A stretch of 64,000 bases of DNA. It comes from Pachydiplax longipennis. Lineage: Eukaryota > Arthropoda > Insecta > Odonata > Libellulidae. The DNA is taken from assembly GCA_036926295.1 (NCBI GenBank), contig JAVFKF010000044.1, positions 7,998,001 through 8,062,000 on the forward strand, written 5' to 3'. The translations under genes and the position numbers were made by a program. Positions 29,901 through 41,900 of the stretch are shown in pieces. Within the stretch, counting starts at the first letter, position 1; each line of letters begins with the position of its first letter. Below the pieces are notes generated by a model. The model worked only from the letters and a program-made list of their open reading frames with translations. It did not search any database and was not told the origin of the DNA.

Positions 29901-32900
29901 ACAAAAATAGCATCTTTCTATATTACTTAATTTTGGTAATTTTTCATTTTATGAAGCAAACAATTTTCAGTTGATTGTCAGAAATGGAGGATTGGCTTTA
30001 TTGGTTTGCAGTGAATCTAGAAATGGCAAAAATCTCCCTTATATAAGCAGGTAGCAGAGTGTCTTGAGTGGTACTTTAACCATGTGTTTAGTGAGAAAGG
30101 GACAGAGACTAAGTGAAAACCCTATATTAATCGGGGTAGCATCTAAAGTGGGAGCATCTTAAAGAGGTCTTACTGTCTTTTATTTTCCTCTTTGTAGATT
30201 GAGACAGCAAGGCAGCACACTCATTGGTGATATTCTACTTGCTGCATCCTTTATATCTTATGTCGGCTGCTTTACTAAACGCTATCGAAATGACCTTATG
30301 GAGAAGTGTTGGCTCCCATTCCTGAAAAACTTGCAGGTATTTACATTGTAAATCATTACATCATGCATTATCATTACAAAGGTCACCATTAAAAGCTACT
30401 TCCTCAGACATAGTTCCTCAGATTCTTTTGAAGTTGCTTGATTATATTCATGAGGTATTGAATAGATTTATTGACTAAAAAGTATTATTAATAAGCATTT
30501 CCTACATAATATTCACGATTTTTAAATGAAATATCTAACTTTTAAAAAAATGAAACTCCAATACTTTCCTTGGTGCCTCATCATTATACTCGCTCCAGTA
30601 GTGATCTTAATTCTATGGTGGATGAAATTTATCTGAACTGAGTATTATTTCTTTTTTTTACTCTGTATTTCTCTGAGTTGTCTGATAAAGTTTTGACATT
30701 CTTGTTTCAATTTTTGATTTGATTTTTTAAAGCCACACATTCCATTCACGGAAGGTCTTGACCCATTGAAATTACTCACTGATGATGCCAAAGTAGCTCA
30801 ATGGAACAATGAAGGTCTCCCAAGTGACAGAATGTCTACAGAAAATGCTACCATATTGACCAACTCACAGAGATGGCCTCTGATGATAGATCCACAGGTA
30901 GTTAAATTTCATGTGAATATCATATCTGTAGCATTTGTAATTTTTGAATGAGTTGCAATTTTCTTTTTTTTAAGCTTCAAGGAATCAAGTGGATTAAAAA
31001 GAAGTATGGAAGTAACTTGCAGGTTATACGCTTTGGGCAGAAAGGTTATTTAGATGTAATTGAAAAATGCCTTGCAGATGGCAGTGTAATTCTAATAGAA
31101 AATATTGGAGAGACAATAGATGCTGTTTTGAATCCCCTCTTAGGTCGTGAGTTGATAAAAAAGGGCAGGTAAGTTTGCACTTACTATTGATATATTGTTA
31201 AATTTACATCCCTGGCATATCTTATTATCAAAGGTGGATCTTGAATTCCCATTTTATTAATTGACTTGTTACCTTTGTAGGAGTGATGATTGACATTAAA
31301 TGCAATTTTTTAAAAATTACTATCACTATCATTTTTAAGCAGTTCAGATAGATTTTTAATTATTTTCATAGTGCAAATAATAGTGTAAATATTATGTTAA
31401 GCATCATGAAACCCTGAATTGTGACCTCTAGCCTCAAGTATCTCAATAAATCCTAGTTATAATTAATGGAATACGTATCCTTTAAGAGGTTACCTTAATG
31501 AAAATAGCAATTTGAGATAGTGTTGAGATTTATCTCCTAACAGACTACACTTGCTTAACATATGAATTAAAACTTCTGGGCCATGAGATTTTATATTTTT
31601 GTGAACATTCATTTGAATAATAGCTTAATTGGCAAAAGGAGAAGTGTTATCATTGATATGGGACCTGAATGATAGGCATTTATAGAACCCCCTTCTGAAT
31701 GTTCTGCAGCACAGATGGAAAGGATCAGGCTGATAAAATTCCTAGAAGAAAGAAAAACAAATTGCTGGGAACAGTGTTATATTTCATTAAATTATTTAGA
31801 TGCTTATTATAGAAGAAAATATTTGAACATTTTATGTCAGCCATAAGATAAAAATTTATTTTTCAAAGCAGATGGTTATTTGAAGGATAGTATCAATTTA
31901 TTTGGAAATTGAAAGTCTAAGCTTTAGACTTGGCACAAAGTTTACATTATGAAGTGTATTTTCAGGAACTACATTAACAAGAGTGGAATTCAAATTAAAA
32001 ATCTTACATCAATACCTCAGCAGATCAATAATTCTGCTCCAATTAAAATCTCAGAGGTTCTCTCATGAAATTTACGAATGAATCATCACAAAAATGAACT
32101 AAAAGCAATGTCACTTAAAGACAATTTTGAAGAGTATGCCTTTGGCAACTGACAAAAGGATTAGCAAGATTCTGCATACATCTGCGAAATTGTGTTATTT
32201 ATACAATTTCTGAAAGTTAAAAAAGTTAAACATTCAAAGTATAATCTAGGATATGAAAAAATACCTAAGAGTTGAATTGACCTGTTGTATCCATGGAAAG
32301 AATTTCTGCATTTTCTCTGCTGCTCGAGTCTGCATTGGTTTGTCATCTTTGATACTGAAAGATAGATAAAAGAATCATCACTAAAATAGTTTAAGAACAG
32401 CAAACAAGAGTTAATCTCCTTCAAAGAAATAACAAAATTAAATTTGCATCTGCTAGAGGAAATGCACCAAATCAAAAGCAAGAATTTCTTCTATTAAAAG
32501 ATTAAATCAAACCAAGATTAAAGAGCAAAGTTAGTATGAAATAGCACGGGTTTCCAAACCACGCAAAGACGTACCGTGCCCAGTTCGTTTCCCCTTTTAA
32601 AATGGAGGGGTGTCGCCAGAAAATTGCAACTGGTAAATTTTTCGGGGGGGATCGCACGCGTCATCAGTTGCAATTGACCAGCCCTATAAAACCATGTTGT
32701 GGCAGTGGCATGAAAACCACCACCACGGAAAAGATAGAAGAGGAAGACTTATAGAAGACTAATTAAGTTTTATTCTCTAATGGCTAAAAAGCCGGTCTGT
32801 ATCAGTGTGTGTAGTGCCTATCGCATTAATTTCCCCTTCCCCCCAACACACAAAAGCCCATCAAGTGGGCGCCAGTTCTCTTAATTTCAAACTCCCACCA

Positions 32901-35900
32901 TACTCTAATGCAGACCTGTTCTCTAACGCCCATTGGTCGGGCCCTTTTCTATAGAAACCTGCCACCCTCTCTCCTGAAAGGCGTCGACTCCTTACCTTTG
33001 CTGCGGACCATCCTCCATCGTCGGCAGATCTCTGCTCTCCATCGGCGTACCGAACCTCCTCTTGAAGTCACTTTCACCACTTCACTAAAATGACCATTTA
33101 TCACAACACTGTCACCACACTCACTTTCTTCTCCATCTTCTGTCTTCGGATTCCTCTCCACTCGATCTCTCTCCAATCCCTTGATGGCCTCGCCGTAGGA
33201 TCTTCCGATTAGTTCTGCAGTCGCCGAAGATCTCTTTCGCCCTGGCAGCGATCAGCTGGCTACCTGACCGATGTCTCGTTCTCGTCTTGAACAAACGAAT
33301 GGGGTCGATCATCTCCATTTGATTCGGCAAAGCAGCTAGAAAGGAGCGAGCCATTTCAACTGCTGTGACGACAGAAGCTCTAGCTGCGGACGCTGGGTCA
33401 GAAGCAAGCTTGATTCTGGCCGAAATCTTCTAAGATTTTCCCGAAGGAGCTCCGCAGATTGATCGGCACTGCCGTGAGATTGCGCTGGTTTATTTTCATG
33501 AAAGAACAGCTAACTGCAGGAGGACTTCTAGATAGACATCACGGGTCGAGAGTCCGGAAGGAACACAGCAGCGTACTCTGAGGAAGCGATGGATGGGGCC
33601 TCGGGAGACCATGGTCGTCAGAATGACGTCGTAATATCTTCAGCAATGAGAAGCTCCTCTCTCGGAACGTCGTCGCCTACTCGCAGGACTTGTCGACTCG
33701 GGCGTTGTGGTACGGAATGAGACGAGCGGAAGTTTTGCTGGGTTTATATAGGACGGTTGGTTTGAGAGAGGGGAGGGAAGGAGGGAGGGGGTTAGGAAGA
33801 GTCGAATTTGTTGAATGGAGATCGGCCTTACTCGTTAATTTTGTCTTTTCTTTTGACATGCAATTCAACTATAGATACGAATCCATCACTTATAAGAACT
33901 CCAGTTAGCCACTGATCGACTTATAGAGAGCGTGGATAGCAATAACAGTTACAGCTGCTATTTGTTGCTTCATTTGTTGTATGGTTTCCAGCGGAACGCG
34001 GAATGTCAAGAGGCAGTTTTCTGATTGTTATATTTTCGTCTTTTATTGAGCAGGAGTTTTGAACATAAAATTGAATCTTCGATCCATATATACTCTTCTT
34101 TAAGGTTTTCAACTTTTATTATCCTATATGATTTCCAAAAACTCTTCTTCATGCATGCATTTACTTTTCCGCCCTCCTTTCTCTTGATCTTTTGCTTGCC
34201 ATAACTCATTCAAATGAATAGTCATTTAACCGACCGTTGTTTCAGTTACATAATGGAAACCTCGTTGGGCGAACAAGCCAGTTCGAGGGTTGTTAGAACT
34301 CTTATCGTACCCTGCTGCCTCTCAACCTTGTGGAAGGCGGCCTCACAGTTGAAGGTACCCATCGTTCGGGTTGCAATTCTTATTAATTCGTCTTACGCTC
34401 CTATTATTGTTAATGATCATGGTTGGCACGCTGTTAAAAACGTATTTTTCATTCAATCAGTATATGGTAAACGAAAGTACACTATGTAGTTCCCTCACAA
34501 TTTAGCTATTGATACTTTACTTCCCTTAATCATTCAAATTATTGTCCGTGTCAAGATTCCAATCATATGGAGGGCTTACTGGGGAAAAACTCAATGTAAT
34601 TTGCCGTAAGCGAAGAAGTTAGCCTCGCGCCGGGTCGCCTTTACGCAGAGCTACGGGTTCGGACGGGTATAATTAAGATTCGCAGTCTACATTGACCGAT
34701 CCAAACTTAAACTCTGATGAAATTCGAATGAAAATAACTCTATCAACACAACAGTGAAAATTTCATGCATTTATAGCAGAAACAACAAAGTTAAAAGCGA
34801 AAATTGAATGAATTGCCGAGTTTTCACCCGTGAACATTTTTGAAACTGCCATTACTTTCTTACAATCCAACATAAAATGCTGATTTTTTCTTCCATTCCT
34901 CATTGTATCATCTGAATGCATAAAAGTTACATGAGATTAATTTTAGAGCAACCAAATCTTAGTAAAAAATTATTTAGTTGGAACGTAACTCAAGAAAAAA
35001 TTCGTCGTGCAGTCCAATTTATGCGTCGCCTAAAAATTTTTGGTTTCTCACGTTTGGAAGAACTTGTCTCGAGAGAAATCGAGATAAATATTGTTATTTT
35101 CATTTTCATTTTGTTTCGACCTGATATCTTGAATAGAACTTGAGTTTCTGACTTTTATATCATAGAGCGTAATCCGCTTCGCGCTTCAAAATAATAGTAA
35201 TCATCGCGTCGTGCTCCTCTCTTCTTGTATGGGTAAGGGCTCCAATCATTTTCACATACCATTAGTTCGAAACCTTTCCTGGTGTTTAAAATATTGCGCT
35301 AAACTTCCATAAAAAATCGCGAGACCCAAGTTCGCAGATGATGCTACAGCATTTATTGTTTGACCTTTATTCTAAACCGATAACACTTGCATTATAAATT
35401 TGATAACCAATAAAGGAGCTTAAGAATCATAAGACCGAAAAGAATTCTTTATCACATCAGAATGATAACTGAAACAAAAAGTTAAAGAAGAAAGATATAA
35501 AATGGATTAAAAACCCCGAGCACGAGAAGAATACCTTCAATCAAAGAATATATCATGACAATCTCTCTAACATGTAGTTCCTTTTTTCAGAGGTTGGGTA
35601 CTGAAACGCTGCTAAATGCTGCAGCATCATCTGCGAGCTCGGTAATTTTCGTTATTTTTTTTCTTTTCTTCTGACATGCATTTAAACTCATGGCTTCGAA
35701 TCTATCACTTATCAGAGAACTCAAGTTAGCCGCTGATCAACTCACAGAGAGCGTGGATGGAAATATGAGTTTAATGGCGCTTCATTTGTTGTGTTCAGCA
35801 GACCGCTGAAGGTTCTCACTGTTATATTTCCTTGCGTTTGAAGTGTTCTTCAAGATATGATAACTCAACTTGTTCGCTGTTCGACTATCTTATATTCATA

Positions 35901-38900
35901 TTATTGAGGGAATTGAAACAGTCGAATTTAAAGGGTAAGGCTTTTTGCAAACGTCTTTTTTCGCCTTCGCCGATATTTGAGTAGACGTTTTGGATGTAAC
36001 ACTGAATACATTGACAATTCTGTAAATTATTCAAGAATCGTAAACCATTTAGACTATTTTCGAAAACCCTTTAACAGACTAACTCTTACTTTCTTCAAAT
36101 AGGTTAATTTAACTGGGCTGTATTTCAGTTACGCAATGGAAACTTCGTTGGGCGAACAAGGCAGTACGAGGGTTGTTAGTAGTAAAGGGATATGACCGCC
36201 CTTATCGTTCGCTGCTATCTCTCAACCTTGTGAAACTGTATAGAACCTCACAGTTGAAGGGACCCATCGTTCTGGTATACGGTTGCGATTCTTATTAATT
36301 CGTCATACGCTCCTGTAACAGCTAATGGGGTATAGTGGCCTCCTGGCATGGTATGGACGCATTACACGCACGTATTACAGTAAATGCTAAACAATAGGAA
36401 TAGAATAATTTGAAGGTTAGAAGATGGCATTTAATCCCAAAAATATGTTTCATTTAAAAAATGGAAGAAATTAATTTTTCTGAGAGGAAAATATCGAGAT
36501 TAATATGGTATTGCTCGTTTATGACGCGGTTACCTAACTCCGATTTTCAGTTTCTCATTTTTCATAAACAAAGGCCCATTGAGTTGAGCGGTCGAAAAGG
36601 TGTCCACTATTTTTAAGCGAAGAACGAGCCTTGAAAGTTTAGAGGGAATCCGTTTCACAAACCTGGTATTCTTCTTGTGAGTTCAAAGGTATTAGTCATT
36701 GATTGCATCTTGGTGGCGATCATTGACAATGTTCGTACATCATTTGGTTTTCAAATACCGTTGCTCTTCGAGACAGGGTTAAATATTACGAAATTTCTTT
36801 CATCAGTATCACCCAAGTTTGAACGCTACATTTCCGGCAAATAATTATCAAAGAGGAAAAATTACCATTATCGATCGTAGTGGACTTTTTCTTCTAAACA
36901 AATATGTTTTTGAGTCCATATGAAAACGTTAAAAAAATGACTTTCGGCCAAAGAAACGGGCTCTACTTATGTATATGTGCCGCTAGGCTGAAAAAAGTTA
37001 TGATATTCTAACTAAAATAGATTTGGAGTCTATAAGTTGAAGTGTGGATTATAGAATTCTATTTACATTGGTCTTACTTCCAGAAATTTCAATATTCATA
37101 CTAAAGAACGTTTCAAGGCTTTCTTGAATGAGTCAAATGAATCATAATGCTATAATGGGATATACTGGCTGACCGGGAAATTAAAAACTGCAGTTGGGAA
37201 ATTTCCATCAGTCATTGCTGTATCTAGCGTATGCATGCAGGGAATGGGATACTGTATAGGTATGCGCTGCACTCATAAATGAAATCAATAAGTTTTATTA
37301 GGAATTGTTACGATAAAACGATACTCATTATCAATAAGATATATTGGATGGGATTCCTTAGAAGAAGTGAAATTTAATTCTCGGTTAAACTTACTCAATG
37401 AACATCGATAATATGTTGCTGGAAGTTGTAGAAGATATCATTCATCCACCCTGTCACGCACAATTAGCGATCGGATGTTGGGAAAAATAGGGAAATTTTC
37501 GCAAGAAGTAATGGTTCCAATAAACATTCTTTCAGCAGACAATTAGCGACGCTAAAAGATAAGAGAAGTATTCTTATGGTGCATTCACTTTTTGATACAA
37601 TGAGACTAACGCAGCTTGGTGGATGTATGTAGATGAAATGATTTGTGCATGCTGTTTTCTCGATATCTTCAAATATTATTATATTCTACAGCATCTATAA
37701 TATCCACTATTAATCGGACTATGTTTAATATCAAGTTAGCTCGAACACCAATCGTATTTGGGCATGCAGAAGTGATCTTTTTATTTATCTAAATATTTTG
37801 CCTATCATCTGTAGTATCTTCTTGGCCAGATCTGTTTGCAACGCAATATTCTAAATAATGAAAGAGTTAAATTGGGGGAGAAAATGAGTTGGAAAAGATG
37901 GATAAATTGAATTTACTATATTTTTTATCAGAAAAAGTGGAGTATGATTACAGTTTGCTATACTATAGATGGGAAAAGTGGAAAGAAAGGAACTTAGATC
38001 TTGGTTGCTGTCTATTTTCTCTTAGATTTATTTTTGGCTCAAAAAGTTTAAAGCTACATCTCAACGTTCAAAATGATGATCTAAATGTAGTCCTCATATT
38101 TTCCCCATATTCTGTCAAAAAAGATACTGTATGGTAATATAGTTACTCATCCCATGCTTTGATTTCAATTTACAGTGCCATCAGAATAGGAGATAAGGAA
38201 ATGGATTTCAACCCTAATTTTCGCTTAATCTTTCATACAAAGTTAGCTAATCCACATTATAAACCAGAAATCCAAGCCCAGGCTACATTAATAAATTTCA
38301 CTGTCACAAGAGATGGACTGGAGGATCAACTGTTAGCTGAAGTAGTGAAAGCAGAAAGACCTGATTTAGAGTCTCACAAGGTATCTTCATGGGTCATATT
38401 CTTCTTCAAGTTAAAGTCTCATTAATATGATTGCATCTAGTTGCAGTTGGTGAAGGAGTATGATGATTATTTCAGTCAGATTTTCAGCTTATTATTGTGT
38501 ATAATTATTTATTTGGTCAAGTTTCTCACTTTCCATGTCCACCTCACTTCAGTTTGTTACACTAAAGGTACATTTTCCTAGAATAATAGCTGGTCGATCA
38601 TCGCTCATTTAAAGAAGCCTCTAGGAAAGCGTACCTTAATTATATCCTTTACAACAAACTTGATTTTGCTTACATAAGTATTCTGTGATTTATTTACTGC
38701 ATTTGATCTCTCATTGTTTATCTCTGATTTATTTTATTATAGACAGAATTAACTAAGCAGCAGAACAACTTCAAAATCATGTTGAAGAAGTTGGAAGATG
38801 ATCTGCTGCATAGACTATCTTCTGCTGGTGAAGATGTTTTGGGAGACACAGCTTTGGTAGAAAATCTTGAAGAAACTAAGAAGACGGCCAGAGAAGTAGA

Positions 38901-41900
38901 GGAGCAAGTCATAAAAGCTCGTGCTACAGGAGAAACAATTGATCACACCCGAGAGCTTTACAGGCCTGCAGCTACAAGAGCATCTATACTTTACTTTGTT
39001 CTTAATGATCTTTACAAAATTAATCCAATATACCAGTTTTCTCTTAAGGTAACATCATAAAATTACTCGCCACATTGTCTATTACAATAATCTCAGTCTC
39101 TATTATTTTCCAAATTTCAGTTCTTTTCTTCTAGAAATGCATTGTGTTTCTAAAATGATGACTCAGGGTAGAGAGTGTTTGTATTTATTATTTAAATTTT
39201 CTTTTTAATCTGATAGCATTCAAAGACTGTAGAAGTTTCAAACATTATTTAAAAATCCTCCTCAAAATTATCCAGCTTTTGTTTGTGACAAGACCTTTGT
39301 TGCCTGTTTTCTCACATCTAGAAAGTAAACTGAATTGTGTTGTCCTTTTGTAAGTTCTATTTGTGCTGGGCACCATCTTTGCCAATTTTTTAACATGATG
39401 AAGAGCCCACAAGGAATGTTTCCTCTGTTTTACCATTTGAACATTAGCGTTTTTGAATATGACCTCTTTTAGCTGCTTGCGATTCTCTAGAACCTATGCC
39501 TGAAGCTCTTTCTGAAATCCATGTTAGAACTTGTTCTATATCTTGGAATTCTTTAAGGAACAGCTTTTCAAAATATGAGAAGAACTATATAAAATTAAGA
39601 AATATCTTTAAAAGTTTCTTCTATAATTTTAACCAGATTCAAAATTTACTCAAAATCATAAATATATTTCATTCATATATATATATAATCATGATGATGA
39701 TTATGACCATAACTCTCTTGTGTATGGTCAACCCTAAATCTTTTTAATATAAAATTTGGAATTAAAGTTTGATCAGTATACCAAGGTAAACTGCCAAAGT
39801 ATACTGATCAAACTTTAATTCCAAAATTAAGTGTTGTTATTTTTAAATGTGTTCCTTTTGTCAAAACATTCCAATGATGATAGTTGACCGATTGACTGAC
39901 TATTTCTTAATACAGGCTTTCAGTGCTGTGTTTCATAAGGCTATCGAAAGAGCTCCTCTCTCAGATGCTGTTCAGCAGAGGGTTGAAATTTTAGTGGACT
40001 GCATCACCTACTCTGTGTATATATACACCACTCGAGGACTGTTTGAGTGCGACAAGTTGATATTCACTGCTCAAATGGCCATTCAGGTAAGTTACATTGA
40101 TTTGAGAAATATTTATAAAGCAGAAATAAAAGTTTATTAATACATTTACATCTGATACATATTAACATACTAATAACTAATCTAAAATCCCTCAAGGACC
40201 TTTTGTTGAGCTTGAACCTGCTACATCATGTTCATTCTGATGTTCAATTTTACTTCTTTAGATTCTGATTTTGAACAAGGAACTTGACATGTTGGAGCTT
40301 GATTTTTTGCTGCGTTACCCATATGTCCAAAATATAACTAGTCCAGTTGACTTCCTATCAAATTCTAGCTGGGGAGGGATCAAGAGTCTTTCAGCTATGG
40401 ATGAATTCAAGTAATGATATCATTGACTTCTTTCCTTGATTTTGATGTAGTGCATGATACATAATCAATGTTTAAATCTCTGTAAATTCATGGGACGATT
40501 TATTCCTCAATTATAAAAGGTATATGACACACCATAGCGCTGCTAATGGCCCATATACCTTATCTCTGTAGATAATTTGCAATTTAAAAAGAAAATTTCA
40601 TATTAACCACTTTATATAAAAAGATAATTTCATGTTTTCTTCAGAAGAATGTTAGTTTTCTAATTGAGCTCTCCAGCCTCCAAAGCTGTGGCAGTTTCTT
40701 CATTCATCACTTGATGAACGCTGTCTATAAGAGGGTTAATTATTTGCTTAAGGAACTTTAGAATTTAAAGATTGTTATTGCACAGAAGGTTTGTATATAC
40801 ATTGATTTTTGAAAATTTTCTATGCATGCTTGATGTTGACAATTTTGAAGGAACTTAGCAAAGCTTTATGGTATCTTTTTGTTTGTATCAAACTGCTAAT
40901 CTCATAGCTAATTCATCATATTTTGTCATAGTAAAGAAAATTTTGGTAATGATACAACTTTCCCTTTCTTTAGAAACCTTGACAGAGATATTGAAAGTTC
41001 CACCAAGCGTTGGAAAAAGTTTGTTGAAAGTGAGACTCCAGAGCGTGAGAAATTTCCTCAAGAATGGAAAAATAAGTCTCCATTGCAGAGGATGTGTATG
41101 CTAAGGGCTTTAAGACCTGACCGGATGACTTATGCCACCAGGTATTAATGAAACTTATTTTTATTAATAAGGAATGGTGTTTTGTTTTTGTCAGTATTCT
41201 GTTAGTTAATTCATTCTATTCACCTGTGAAATGATGTATGTGAAAGAGAGTAAATTTTTAGACCAGTATCCTAACTTACAATGAATTATTAATTATCTAT
41301 GACAATCTTCAAAATTATATTTGCTTCAATTTATTGAATTTATTAAATATAGATGCCTTTCATTTTGAAAAGTAGTAAAAAATATACCATCAATATTTTG
41401 AAACCATGTTGTGAATTATTATACTGAATTCACAGGTTTTACTTTCTAAAAACCTTTTTAAACTGGATGAGCGAAAAGGAATTGGATCATTCCTGTCAAT
41501 GAATTATATGTTAATCAGTACTCCTTAAGCTGCGTTTATTGGTGTTTGAACCTACATTTAGACCAAAGTTTGGTAATAAACAATGAAAAGTCTGGGTTAC
41601 TGACCTTCTAGAATCAGTATGTTTTTCTAATTGTAAGCTCCAGCTAATGTGATAAATACATGCCATCGTGATTAAATTTTTTATTTTTCTGAATATTATT
41701 TTGCTTATTTATTCAAGCTATGATCTAATGAGCTTATTTCAAGAATTGCAAGGAATTGTCAAAGCTAAAACTGGAAACCTCAAAACCTGCAGAAGCATGC
41801 AGTAGGATTGCAATATTAAAAATGATTGCTCAAACCAAAATTATCATGCACTAATTAAGTATCTGTTTCTTTGTAGAGTATTCATAGAAGAAAAATTGGG

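Larger units (their letters stand above)
32520..37900. other. CpG-rich, higher-GC domain inside dynein intron 44
   Basis: By eye CG dinucleotides are frequent here and scarce in the flanking introns and exons, and GC is clearly higher, most of all in 32.9-33.8 kb. This is the pattern of an unmethylated promoter domain in a genome with gene-body methylation. It contains the nested promoter and leader, then the two-copy repeat, then 36.4-37.9 kb of apparently unique sequence in which I see no convincing ORF or RNA gene. Confidence 0.6.

Noticed and set aside
32908..33354. Several ORFs on both strands in the GC-rich leader region
   Set aside because: GC-rich DNA opens chance frames on both strands; translations are arginine/serine rich. 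The minus-strand ones are kept only as possible upstream ORFs.
33690..33908. Plus-strand ORF beginning MSTRALWYGMRRAE
   Set aside because: It runs across the minus-strand TATA promoter and a purine-rich tract; no domain and not kept in repeat copy B.
34214..34489. Plus-strand ORF of 91 codons within repeat copy A
   Set aside because: Copy B has frame-breaking insertions in the same conserved islands, so the DNA rather than a protein is conserved.
34600..34690. rRNA-like appearance of a GC-rich stretch in intron 44
   Set aside because: I could not match it to any rRNA helix or conserved core; it is short and has no flanking rRNA sequence.
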